Shown one piece after another: positions 1 to 7,275 of a stretch of DNA of 14,573 bases; position 1 is the stretch's first letter; every line of letters starts with the position of its first letter. The DNA comes from DATKLX01 sp035542155. Its GTDB lineage: Bacteria > Chloroflexota > Anaerolineae > Anaerolineales > Anaerolineaceae. Position numbers and translations under genes: made by a program. The stretch is from assembly GCA_035542155.1 (NCBI GenBank), contig DATKLX010000109.1, positions 1-14,573 of the forward strand, read 5' to 3'. The notes beneath the pieces were generated by a model. The model had not been told where the DNA came from. It worked only from the letters and a program-made list of their open reading frames with translations, and did not search any database.

Positions 1-347
1 CTGGGGATAAGCGTTCCGACTCGATCGATTCATCAGTCGGGGTGGTCAATTGGCTGCCGATTTGCCCGTATCGAACGCGAACCCGATTCGCAGCTACCTC
101 GAGGAGATTTCATGCCTGCCCGCACCCATGCTGCTCATCCAGGACGCCGTCTAGCTGGAATGGCAGGTGCGGTGTAAGATCTATCGATTGTGCAACACCA
201 GGTTTCAGAAAAAAGGAGGTGATCATCTGAACCAGAGATAAAACCTATTTCAATTTCAGTAGAATACCCCGTGAAGTTCCTATCTGGAAGGTTCAGACCC
301 TTCCAATGGGAAATTTCTGCAAGCAAACGTACAAGGAGAATTAAGAG
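1..347. other. Leader region upstream of the sugar transporter; no firm gene
   Basis: No convincing complete gene is visible. On the + strand, frame 2 is open from about 11 to a TAG at 152-154 and its last part reads like the end of a real protein (NPIRSYLEEIS, then PAPMLLIQDAV). It has an in-frame stop at 8-10 and no good start, so it could be a decayed or frameshifted 3' end of an upstream gene; I do not recognise it. Further on there is a very strong Shine-Dalgarno-like stretch at 209-224 with no reading frame behind it, and a 7-7-7 palindrome at 285-305. No clear -35/-10 pair for the transporter was found. Confidence 0.35.
285..305. promoter_or_regulatory. Palindrome in the leader of the sugar transporter
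   Basis: TGGAAGG (285-291) and CCTTCCA (299-305) form a perfect 7-bp inverted repeat around a 7-nt centre, 27 nt before the ribosome binding site of the binding-protein gene. It could be an operator for a sugar-responsive repressor or a short leader hairpin. No regulator gene is in the window to tie it to, so the function is inference only. Confidence 0.35.
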
Positions 348-1808
348 ATGTCCAAGAAACTGATGTTTGTCACCAGCATCATGCTGATTGCGGTGTTCGT
401 CCTGACCGCCTGCGCCCCGGCTGCGACCCCCACGCCAACCGAGGCCCCAGCAGCTCCCGCAGCGACCCAGCCGCCTGCGGCCGCTCCGACGGAAGCTCCC
501 GCGGCCGCTCCGACGGAAGCTCCCGCCGCTGCTCCGACCCAGGCTCCCGCCGCTGCAGGTGGTGGAGAGGTCTACTATCTAAATTTCAAGCCCGAAGTCG
601 CGGATATTTATGCCAAAATTGCTGATGCATACAAAAAAGAAACAGGTGTAACCCTGAAGGTAGTCACTGCTGCCGCGGGTACCTACGAGCAAACCCTTAA
701 GTCAGAAATTGCGAAAGCAGATGCCCCTACATTGTTCCAAATCAATGGCCCGGTTGGGTATGCAGCGTGGAAAGATTACACTGCTGATCTGAAGGATTCC
801 GAGCTGTATAAACATCTTTCCGATAAATCCATGGCCGTAACCGATGGGGATGGCGTATTTGGTATCCCATACGTTGTGGAGGGGTACGGGATCATTTACA
901 ACAACGCCATTATGAACAAGTATTTCGCCTTGAGCGACGCTAAAGCCAAGTCCATAAATGAAGTCAACAATTTCGCCAAGTTGAAAGAAGTTGTCGAGGA
1001 CATGACCGCCAAGAAAGGCCAGTTGGGAATCAAAGGCGTATTTTCTTCGACTTCTTTGAAAAAAGGCGAAGACTGGCGCTGGCAGACCCACCTCGCCAAT
1101 GTCCCTGTTTTTTATGAATTCCGAGACAATAAGGTTGACATTAAAGATCCCAATGCGACCAAAGAAATTAAGTTCCAATATTCCGACAACTTTAAGAACA
1201 TCTTCGATCTCTATCTGAATAACTCGGTAACCAGCCCCAAGCTGCTTGGCAGCAAGAGCGTGGACGATTCCATGGCAGAGTTTGCCCTGGGCCAATCGGC
1301 GATGGTGCAAAATGGGAACTGGGCCTGGGGTCAAATCTCGGGGGTCGATGGAAATGTCGTCAAGCCGGAGGATGTGAAATTCCTGCCGATTTATACCGGC
1401 ATGCCAGGCGAGGAGAAACAAGCGCTCTGCGTCGGAACCGAGAACTTCTTCGCGATCAATAAGCAGGCTTCGCCAGAGAAGCAGAAACTTGCCGAGGATT
1501 TCATCTACTGGCTGTACAGCAGCCCGACCGGCAAGGCTTTCGTCACCAATGATCTGAAGTTTATCGCACCCTTCGATACTTTTGCCGAGAACGAAAAACC
1601 AACCGACCCACTGGCGAAAGAGATTATTCGCTACATCAGCGACACCAATTTGTACAATGTATCCTGGAACTTCGTCGTCTTCCCGAGCCAGACTTTCAAG
1701 GACAATTTTGGCGCTGCCCTGTTGAAGTATGCACAGGGAAATATGAAATGGGATGACGTAAAACAATTGTTTATCGATCAATGGAAGGCTGAAAAGGGCA
1801 AGTCCTAA
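348..1808 (+). CDS. Sugar ABC transporter substrate-binding lipoprotein (family 1)
   Basis: This is the extracytoplasmic receptor of a carbohydrate ABC importer of the MalE/MsmE type. The 486-residue product starts with a lysine-bearing, hydrophobic signal peptide and a lipobox (LTAC) with the lipidated Cys at 22. A low-complexity Ala/Pro/Thr/Glu linker follows (about residues 25-73), built partly from 24-bp DNA repeats, and holds the binding domain away from the membrane. The mature domain, from about residue 75, has family 1 features: an early EIAKADAPTLFQ-type segment, GIPYVVEGYGIIYN in the middle, and a late region where the protein states its own fixed conformation (CVGTENFFAIN). AAGGAG at 333-338 lies 9 nt before ATG, which supports this start. 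Two permease genes follow, so it is the cognate receptor. The ligand is not readable from sequence; an oligosaccharide or monosaccharide is likely by family. Confidence 0.93.
   Translation: MSKKLMFVTSIMLIAVFVLTACAPAATPTPTEAPAAPAATQPPAAAPTEAPAAAPTEAPAAAPTQAPAAAGGGEVYYLNFKPEVADIYAKIADAYKKETGVTLKVVTAAAGTYEQTLKSEIAKADAPTLFQINGPVGYAAWKDYTADLKDSELYKHLSDKSMAVTDGDGVFGIPYVVEGYGIIYNNAIMNKYFALSDAKAKSINEVNNFAKLKEVVEDMTAKKGQLGIKGVFSSTSLKKGEDWRWQTHLANVPVFYEFRDNKVDIKDPNATKEIKFQYSDNFKNIFDLYLNNSVTSPKLLGSKSVDDSMAEFALGQSAMVQNGNWAWGQISGVDGNVVKPEDVKFLPIYTGMPGEEKQALCVGTENFFAINKQASPEKQKLAEDFIYWLYSSPTGKAFVTNDLKFIAPFDTFAENEKPTDPLAKEIIRYISDTNLYNVSWNFVVFPSQTFKDNFGAALLKYAQGNMKWDDVKQLFIDQWKAEKGKS
477..548 (+). repeat. 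Three 24-bp tandem repeats inside the lipoprotein linker
   Basis: Units at 477-500 and 501-524 are identical and the third (525-548) differs at a few positions. Each encodes AAAPTEAP or a close variant. The repeat extends the flexible linker between the lipid anchor and the binding domain, and its near identity suggests recent slippage or duplication. Confidence 0.85.
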
Positions 1809-1826
1809 TCCAACAGATTCCCTTAC

Positions 1827-1866
1827 GAAACTCACCCTGCACGAATCCAAGTGCAGGGTGAGTTTC
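1827..1866 (+). promoter_or_regulatory. Perfect 16-bp hairpin between binding protein and permease genes
   Basis: Arms 1827-1842 and 1851-1866 are exact reverse complements around the 8-nt loop GAATCCAA, starting 18 nt after the stop codon of the binding-protein gene. No U-run follows, so it is not a standard intrinsic terminator. Hairpins in this position in other sugar transporter operons (for example between malE and malF) protect the 5' message or partly stop transcription, so that the binding protein is made in excess over the permeases. That role here is inference by analogy. Confidence 0.75.
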
Positions 1867-1936
1867 CAAAGCATCACATCGGTGTATAGGGCAGAAGGAG
1901 ACCAGGCCCGAATGGAAGAACACGAAGGATAATCCT

Positions 1937-2782
1937 ATGCAAAAAATGCCATTACGATATTATGCCTTTTTTACAGTTCCGACCTTCGCCGCATTCTTCA
2001 TTTCCTTTTTTATTCCATTTCTCATGGGAATTTACCTGTCATTTACGAAATTTACCACCGTGACAAACGCAAGATGGGTGGGAGTAGAAAATTACGTTCG
2101 GGCTTTTTCGGAGGATCGAGATTTTATTAACGCAGCGATATTTACGGCGAAGTTCGCTGCGATTTCGATAGTTACGATCAATCTCCTTGCCTTTTTGCTT
2201 GCCCTCCTGCTAACGCGCGGTATAAGAGGCACCAATCTCTTTCGGACCGTATTCTTCATGCCCAACCTCATCGGTGGGATTGTTTTAGGTTATATCTGGC
2301 AGTTAATTATCAACGGGGTCCTGGTCAATTTTGGGGTCGACATTACGTACAAGGCAGAATATGGATTTTGGGGCCTGGTGGTTTTAATGAACTGGCAGAT
2401 GGTCGGGTACATGATGATCATTTACATCGCCGGCATTCAGAGCATCCCCACCGAACTTTTTGAAGCTGCCGAAATAGACGGCGCAAACGAGTTGCAATCC
2501 TTACGGAGCATCACCATCCCGCTGGTCATGCCATCGATCACCATCTGTACATTCCTTACATTAACAAATTCCTTCAAGCTTTTTGACCAGAACCTCGCGC
2601 TCACGGCAGGCGCTCCGGGAAAAGAAACGGCCATGCTCGCGCTGGATATTTTCAATACTTTTTACGGCCGAAACGGCTATGAAGGAGTGGGTCAAGCAAA
2701 GGCTGTCGTATTCTCCATTTTCGTGGCAATTATCGTATTGGTCCAGCTCCGCATGAACCGGACCAGGGAGATTGAAAGCTGA
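1937..2782 (+). CDS. Sugar ABC transporter permease, MalF/UgpA type
   Basis: One of the two membrane subunits of the carbohydrate importer. The 281-residue product has a short cytoplasmic N terminus, a first membrane helix at about 10-35, and further helices giving the usual six-helix binding-protein-dependent permease domain. The EAA loop that contacts the ATPase is clear at residue 176 onward (EAAEIDGANELQSLRSITIP). Its length matches short MalF-family proteins that lack the large periplasmic loop of the enteric version. AAGGAT at 1925-1930 precedes ATG by 6 nt. The gene lies 128 nt after the binding-protein gene, with a hairpin between, and its stop overlaps the start of the next permease (TGATG), so the two permeases are translationally coupled. 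Confidence 0.95.
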   Translation: MQKMPLRYYAFFTVPTFAAFFISFFIPFLMGIYLSFTKFTTVTNARWVGVENYVRAFSEDRDFINAAIFTAKFAAISIVTINLLAFLLALLLTRGIRGTNLFRTVFFMPNLIGGIVLGYIWQLIINGVLVNFGVDITYKAEYGFWGLVVLMNWQMVGYMMIIYIAGIQSIPTELFEAAEIDGANELQSLRSITIPLVMPSITICTFLTLTNSFKLFDQNLALTAGAPGKETAMLALDIFNTFYGRNGYEGVGQAKAVVFSIFVAIIVLVQLRMNRTREIES

Positions 2783-3618
2783 TGACCGAGAGAAAACGCT
2801 TCGAGGATAATGTAATTTTTGGCTTTTTGCTGATTCTGGCGATCCTGTATCTCATGCCCATGCTGATCATTCTGTGGAACTCATTCAAGGGTAGATTTTA
2901 TATTGCCGATACCCCTTTTGAGCTGCCCAATGCGCAAACCTTTGTCGGATTTAAAAATTACACCAACGGGATCGAAAAAACTGGATTTCTTACCTCTTTT
3001 GGATATTCCCTGTTCATCACGGTGTTTTCTGTGGCGGTCATCATCCTTTTTACGTCTATGACCGCGTGGTGCATTACCCGAGTGAGATCCAGGGGCAGCA
3101 CCTTTCTGTATTATTTATTAGTTTCCTCCATGATCGTTCCCTTTCAGATGGTGATGTTCACCATGTCAAAGATGGCAAATATCCTTCACCTGGATAACCC
3201 GATCGGGATTATTTTTATCTACCTTGGATTTGGAGCAGGATTATCGGTATTCATCTATAGCGGCTTCATCAAGACCATCCCGCGCGAGGTCGAGGAAGCC
3301 GCAACGATTGACGGATGCAGCCCGATTCAGACTTTCTTTCTGGTTGTCCTTCCGATTCTCAGGCCAATTACGATTACGATTGCCATTCTCAATACTATGT
3401 GGATCTGGAATGATTATCTGTTACCCTACCTGGTGATCGGCAACAACTATAAAACCATCCCCATCGCGGTTCAATATCTGCGGGGGGGCTATGGCAGCCA
3501 GGATATGGGCGCCATGATGGCTTTGCTTGTCCTGGCAATTATTCCAATTATCATATTCTATCTAACCAGCCAGGATTCGATTATCAAAGGTGTGGCGGCC
3601 GGAGCGGTCAAGGGCTAA
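2782..3618 (+). CDS. Sugar ABC transporter permease, MalG/UgpE type
   Basis: Second membrane subunit of the importer, forming the translocation pore with the preceding permease. The 278-residue product has an N-terminal helix at about residues 12-32, a further helix cluster from about 70, and the ATPase-contacting loop at residue 172 onward (EAATIDGCSPIQTFFLVVLP), a good match to the EAA-G-I-LP pattern. The C-terminal part (IWNDYLLPYLVI, then TIPIAVQYLRGGYG) is typical of the MalG branch. Its ATG overlaps the TGA of the upstream permease by one base. No gene for the ATP-hydrolysing subunit follows, so the complex must use an ATPase encoded elsewhere; many Gram-positive and Chloroflexota systems share one MsmX/UgpC-like subunit. 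Confidence 0.95.
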   Translation: MTERKRFEDNVIFGFLLILAILYLMPMLIILWNSFKGRFYIADTPFELPNAQTFVGFKNYTNGIEKTGFLTSFGYSLFITVFSVAVIILFTSMTAWCITRVRSRGSTFLYYLLVSSMIVPFQMVMFTMSKMANILHLDNPIGIIFIYLGFGAGLSVFIYSGFIKTIPREVEEAATIDGCSPIQTFFLVVLPILRPITITIAILNTMWIWNDYLLPYLVIGNNYKTIPIAVQYLRGGYGSQDMGAMMALLVLAIIPIIIFYLTSQDSIIKGVAAGAVKG

Positions 3619-3688
3619 TCAAACCGCCTGGCCAGGCCGACCGTCAGGGTTTGCGCCTGTTATCGCGCTCGAAGGACTTCGCCTGAAA

Positions 3689-3725
3689 CCTCCCCCAAAA
3701 TCCGGTTAACGGGTTTTGGGGGAGG
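3689..3725 (+). terminator. Terminator-like hairpin after the permease genes
   Basis: CCTCCCCCAAAA (3689-3700) pairs perfectly with TTTTGGGGGAGG (3714-3725). The stem extends inward by one G-T and two G-C pairs to 15 bp with loop GGTTAAC. It lies about 70 nt after the permease stop. The downstream U-run is poor (CTTCTTTT at 3738-3744), so termination may be partial. The gap 3619-3838 holds nothing else convincing beyond an A/T-rich stretch before the next gene. Confidence 0.7.
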
Positions 3726-3838
3726 GTGCGTAGATACTTCTTTTGCATGATAGAAAATCTTCTCCGAAACGAATAAAATAAATCCAATGAAGAAAATTTA
3801 TGATGGTAGAATCAATGACTTTGGTTCGGGGAGGATGA

Positions 3839-5209
3839 ATGCAGCGTCATCTTTATCGTTGGGCTGGTATATTAATCCTTATCGGTATGATTCTGGCAGC
3901 GTGCTCGAAGAGCCCACAACCCCTGCCTGAAGAACAGCCGACTCAGGCTCTCGCGTCAATAACGCCTGCTCCGTCTGTATCCCCAACCCCAGAAGCAGTC
4001 AAACAAGTGGTTCAGGAAGCGCTGGATTTCCAGCGCGCTCCACAGCAACCGCGGGAGTCGGCAAAGACAACCAACCTGGTTCTCTGGCACCGCTGGAGCG
4101 CCGATGAACTGGTGGCGATCGACCAGGTGATCGAAGATTACCAGTCCACCCATCCCGGCGTAACGGTCGAGCTGATCACCCCGCCTAATTTTGATTCGAC
4201 GGTTGATATCGCCATCCAGGCCGGCCTGGGGCCTGACGTGATCGCCTGGAACAATTCCGTAATCGGCAGCCTGGCTGAACATAAGAATATCGTCCCCCTG
4301 GATGGCCCCGATCTCAACCAGGGTCTGTTGTTCGATCTGTTCGAACCCGCCGCTGCGAACGGGGTGATCTGGAAGGGAAAAATCTGGGGCCTGCCGCAGG
4401 CCCAGTCGGGGTTGGCGCTGGTATACAACAAGGAAATCGTGAAAGAAGAATACCTGCCCAAAGACCCGCTGGATTTCGCCGCTCTGCTGGATCGGGCCAG
4501 GCAGTTTCAAACCAACACTGGAAAGACGCTGATCTGCAACCCGGGTTTCAGCAGCGGTTCCCCGGATGTGGCGGGGGATCTCGCCCCGGTCTTTTTTGGG
4601 TTTGGCATCCCTATGTACGTCGATGAAAACGGCCGCGGTTTCCTGGATACGCCCGAAGCGATCAACGCGGCGGATTGGCTGTCCAGTCTCAATGAGGTTT
4701 CCCCCGCGGAGAATTCACCAGAAACCTGTAAGGACTCTTTTGAAAAAGGTGACGTGGGTATGTGGTGGACGGGGCCGCAGGCCATCCCAGGGATCGAAAA
4801 AAGCGGCATTAACTATGGGATCCTCCCCATGGGGAAACCCATGGTCGACGTCCAGGCATTGATGTTGACCCAAAATGCCGTCGACCGCGGTAACCAATCC
4901 ATCGCCCTCGACCTGATGCGTTATCTCTCGGGCCAGGAGGTACAAAAAAAACTGGCCTTGCTCAACAGGACCATCCCCACCACTTCCGTGGTCTTCGACG
5001 ATGCGGAGATTGCCAGGGAACTGGTGGTCACCGGATTTGGGGACGCGCTCAGGCTGGGGATTGCCCGATCGCCTTCTCCCTTCGCGGCCGCGGTGAAGGA
5101 TCCGCTGGCGAAGGCAATCCAGGCGATCTGGTCCGGAAGTGCTGCGCCTGAGGAAGCGATGAAGACTGCGCAGGAAGAACTGGATGTCGCGGTCGAGAAG
5201 CTCCGCTGA
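3839..5209 (+). CDS. Second extracellular solute-binding lipoprotein (family 1)
   Basis: A 456-residue family 1 binding protein, not closely similar to the first one. It has a basic, hydrophobic signal peptide and lipobox LAAC with Cys22, then a Pro/Thr/Ser/Glu linker to about residue 75. The binding domain opens with NLVLWHRWSADE, the classic MalE-type first strand, followed by VTVELITPPNF and GPDVIAWN. Later landmarks are GLPQAQSGLALVYNKE, DVGMWWTGPQAIPG and a C-terminal helical segment. The order and spacing resemble maltose/maltodextrin-binding proteins, so a sugar ligand is likely. GGGAGG at 3829-3834 lies 4 nt before ATG. No permease or ATPase follows, so it is an orphan receptor that could dock onto the permease pair just upstream or onto a pair elsewhere. 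Confidence 0.9.
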   Translation: MQRHLYRWAGILILIGMILAACSKSPQPLPEEQPTQALASITPAPSVSPTPEAVKQVVQEALDFQRAPQQPRESAKTTNLVLWHRWSADELVAIDQVIEDYQSTHPGVTVELITPPNFDSTVDIAIQAGLGPDVIAWNNSVIGSLAEHKNIVPLDGPDLNQGLLFDLFEPAAANGVIWKGKIWGLPQAQSGLALVYNKEIVKEEYLPKDPLDFAALLDRARQFQTNTGKTLICNPGFSSGSPDVAGDLAPVFFGFGIPMYVDENGRGFLDTPEAINAADWLSSLNEVSPAENSPETCKDSFEKGDVGMWWTGPQAIPGIEKSGINYGILPMGKPMVDVQALMLTQNAVDRGNQSIALDLMRYLSGQEVQKKLALLNRTIPTTSVVFDDAEIARELVVTGFGDALRLGIARSPSPFAAAVKDPLAKAIQAIWSGSAAPEEAMKTAQEELDVAVEKLR

Positions 5210-5247
5210 GCCATCCGGCACGATTGCTGTAACGGTTAAGGACACGG

Positions 5248-5256
5248 TGGTACAAT
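5248..5256 (+). promoter_or_regulatory. Possible extended -10 promoter for the kinase-like gene
   Basis: TGGTACAAT matches the extended -10 pattern TGnTATAAT with one mismatch, and would start a transcript about 30 nt before the ATG at 5292. A -35-like TTGCTG at 5224-5229 is too far away (21 nt). The assignment rests on one short motif. Confidence 0.35.
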
Positions 5257-5291
5257 AACCGTCTTGTAGATAGAAAGTAAATTGAAGCGAT

Positions 5292-7040
5292 ATGAGACAA
5301 ACAGGACCGATTTCTCAAAAAACGCAGGCCGCGCCGGCGAATGGCGTTCATCCGGTGGAGAACTCGCCCAACGTCGAAATCCAGCTTCCCGATGGCCGCC
5401 GGTTCGAAGGGCCGCGGGGAACGCCGATCGGGAAATTCCTCGAGCTGATCGCCGCTGAATCGCCCGCGCCGATCATGGGAGCGGTGGTCAACAGCCAGCT
5501 TCGCGAGCTGACTTATCCGATCGATATCGAGGCGAAAGTCAAACCGGTGACCATGGCGGACGCGGATGGGGCGCGCATTTACCGGCGCTCAGTCACGTTT
5601 CTGCTGGAAGTGGCCTTCGAAGATTTATTCCCAACGGCTACTCTGACCATCGACCATTCGATTTCTTCCGGCGGCTTCTTCTGCCAGGTGATCGACCGCC
5701 CACCGTTGAGCGAAGAGGAAATGGACGCGCTGCAGAAGCATATGCAGGACCTGGTCGCCGCAGACCTGCCGTTCGAGCGCCAGATTGTGCCCCTGGACGA
5801 AGCGATTACCTATTTTCAATCCCAGGGACAATCCGACAAGGTACGGCTGCTCGCCTATCGGCAGAAGGACACCCTCGTCCTCTACCGCCTGGGACCGCAC
5901 CAGGATTACCATCACGGCTACATGCTCCCCTCGACCGGCTACCTGAAATGGTTTGCCATCCGGCCAATGGGGGATGGGTTTGTCCTCCAGTACCCGCGCC
6001 GCCATTCGCCGACTAAACTGCTACCCATGCCCGAATCGCCGCGGCTGCTGCTGACTTTCCGCAAGTACGGCGACTGGCTGACCCGCCTCGGAATCGACAG
6101 CGTGGGTGTGTTGAACGACGCGATCAAAGCCGGGCGGATCCGCGAAATCGCCCTGGTCTCCGAGGCGCTTCACGAGCACGAGATCAGTGAAATCGCCGAA
6201 GAGATCTCCGGGCAGCGGGATGAGGTACGGATCGTGCTCATCTCGGGACCATCCTCCTCCGGGAAGACGACATTTTCCAAGCGGTTGGCCGTTCAACTGC
6301 TTGCGCAGGGTCTCTCGCCCTTCGCGCTTGAAATGGATAATTACTTCGTCGACCGGGAGTTGACCCCACGCGACGAAGACGGGCAGCTCGATTACGAGTC
6401 GCTCGGTGCACTGAACCGCGAAACTTTAAATGAAGATCTAAAGCATTTGGTCGCAGGGGATAAGGTTCAATTGCCCCGCTATAATTTCCGCCTGGGACGG
6501 AGCGAGCCGGGCGAGATCGTCCAATTGCGCAGGGATAACCTGGTCATCCTGGAAGGCATTCACGGGCTGAATCCCAGGCTGCTGCCCGGAGTACCGATCG
6601 AGCAAACCTACCGCATCTATGTCTCCTGCCTGACCCAGCTCAACCTGGACCACTACAACCGTATCTCCACGACCGACACGCGGCTGATGCGGAGGATCAC
6701 CCGGGATGCGCGCGAGCGGGGCTATTCGGCCCAACAAACGATCGGGCGGTGGGAATCGGTGCGGCGCGGCGAGAAACGGCATATCTTCCCGTACCAGGAA
6801 AATGCCAAAGCGATGTTCAACTCGGCGCTGGCGTATGAAATTTCGATCCTCAAGCCGCTGGTCGAGCCGCTGCTGCGCCAGGTTCCCTATGGGACACCGG
6901 AGTATATCGAAGCAAAGCGGCTGCTGGCCTTCCTGGAGTGGTTCCTGCCCGTCCAGCCCGACCCGGTCCCAGATAACTCGATCCTGCGTGAATTCATCGG
7001 CGGCTCGATCCTCCAAGACTTCAAAGTGTGGCAGGGTTAA
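5292..7040 (+). CDS. TGS-domain nucleoside (uridine) kinase-like protein
   Basis: The 582-residue product has three parts. Residues about 26-90 form a TGS domain (VEIQLPDGRRFEG onward), a small RNA- or ligand-binding fold found in threonyl-tRNA synthetase and RelA. Residues about 98-190 resemble the second N-terminal domain of threonyl-tRNA synthetase (DLFPTATLTID, then DLPFERQIV), but the two histidines of its HxxxH editing motif are replaced by R99 and F103. Residues about 313-520 are a uridine kinase/phosphoribulokinase P-loop domain with Walker A GPSSSGKTT at 319-327 (K325), then EMDNYFVDR and VILEGIHGLNP. By family it phosphorylates a nucleoside or similar small molecule using ATP in the cytoplasm; uridine is the default guess, not proven. 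It stands alone and faces the aminotransferase gene tail to tail. The ribosome binding site is weak. Confidence 0.9.
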   Translation: MRQTGPISQKTQAAPANGVHPVENSPNVEIQLPDGRRFEGPRGTPIGKFLELIAAESPAPIMGAVVNSQLRELTYPIDIEAKVKPVTMADADGARIYRRSVTFLLEVAFEDLFPTATLTIDHSISSGGFFCQVIDRPPLSEEEMDALQKHMQDLVAADLPFERQIVPLDEAITYFQSQGQSDKVRLLAYRQKDTLVLYRLGPHQDYHHGYMLPSTGYLKWFAIRPMGDGFVLQYPRRHSPTKLLPMPESPRLLLTFRKYGDWLTRLGIDSVGVLNDAIKAGRIREIALVSEALHEHEISEIAEEISGQRDEVRIVLISGPSSSGKTTFSKRLAVQLLAQGLSPFALEMDNYFVDRELTPRDEDGQLDYESLGALNRETLNEDLKHLVAGDKVQLPRYNFRLGRSEPGEIVQLRRDNLVILEGIHGLNPRLLPGVPIEQTYRIYVSCLTQLNLDHYNRISTTDTRLMRRITRDARERGYSAQQTIGRWESVRRGEKRHIFPYQENAKAMFNSALAYEISILKPLVEPLLRQVPYGTPEYIEAKRLLAFLEWFLPVQPDPVPDNSILREFIGGSILQDFKVWQG

Positions 7041-7047
7041 AAAAATC

Positions 7048-7082
7048 GGCCACAGAGCACACAAAGGACACGGAGAGAAAAA
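7048..7082. repeat. CACAGAG-type intergenic repeat
   Basis: After the kinase stop the sequence runs through short purine-rich near-repeats: CACAGAG, CACACAAAG, GACACGGAGAG. From memory, intergenic elements of this CACAGAG flavour are scattered through many Chloroflexota and other genomes with no known function; I cannot check that here. It leads directly into the long hairpin at 7074-7157. Confidence 0.55.
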
Positions 7083-7157
7083 CAGAGAAAAGAGAACGGA
7101 GAATAGTCCTTTCGGCACTATTCTCCGTTCTCTTTTCTCTGCTCTCTTTTTTTCTCT
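7074..7157. terminator. Long hairpin at the convergent junction, likely bidirectional terminator
   Basis: A perfect 25-bp stem (7083-7107 with 7117-7141) encloses the 9-nt loop CCTTTCGGC. After a 7-nt bulge on the right side, the outer bases pair again (GAGAGAAAAA at 7073-7082 with TTTTTCTCT at 7149-7157). On the + strand the inner stem is followed by T7 at 7147-7153, and on the - strand by T5 directly. It lies between the 3' ends of two convergent genes, so it can end transcripts from both sides. Its length and purine-rich arms exceed what a terminator needs, so it may also be a dispersed repeat element. Confidence 0.75.
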
Positions 7158-7180
7158 GAGATTTCCCTGGACTGCCCGTC

Positions 7181-7246
7181 CACCTATGCCGCACCACACC
7201 TGTGCCGCACCACAGGTGCAGGCAGGTGCAGGCAGGTGCAGGCAGG
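7181..7246. repeat. Short direct and tandem repeats beside the hairpin
   Basis: A 16-bp unit is repeated back to back with one mismatch (CACCTATGCCGCACCA at 7181-7196, CACCTGTGCCGCACCA at 7197-7212). The 10-bp unit AGGTGCAGGC then occurs three times exactly (7214-7243). CACCTGTG (7197-7204) and CACAGGTG (7211-7218) also form an inverted repeat. No reading frame uses this stretch. It looks like slippage-prone intergenic DNA. Confidence 0.8.
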
Positions 7247-7275
7247 ACAGTCTGTGCCCTCTTGTTGAATCTTCT

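Noticed and set aside
11..154. Possible C-terminal remnant of an upstream gene in frame 2
   Set aside because: Some residues look protein-like, but there is an in-frame stop at 8-10, no start and no recognisable family, so it is not called as a gene.
212..224. Resemblance of the - strand to the 3' end of 16S rRNA
   Set aside because: Only the anti-Shine-Dalgarno core matches; the bases before it on the - strand are not 16S rRNA.
702..1877. Long 391-codon open frame on the - strand opposite the receptor gene
   Set aside because: It lies wholly antisense to a clear solute-binding protein, shows no recognisable domain, and has no credible ribosome binding site. It is a shadow of codon usage.
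7181..7246. CRISPR-like array
   Set aside because: The units are only 10 and 16 bp and directly adjacent with no spacers; no cas genes are nearby.
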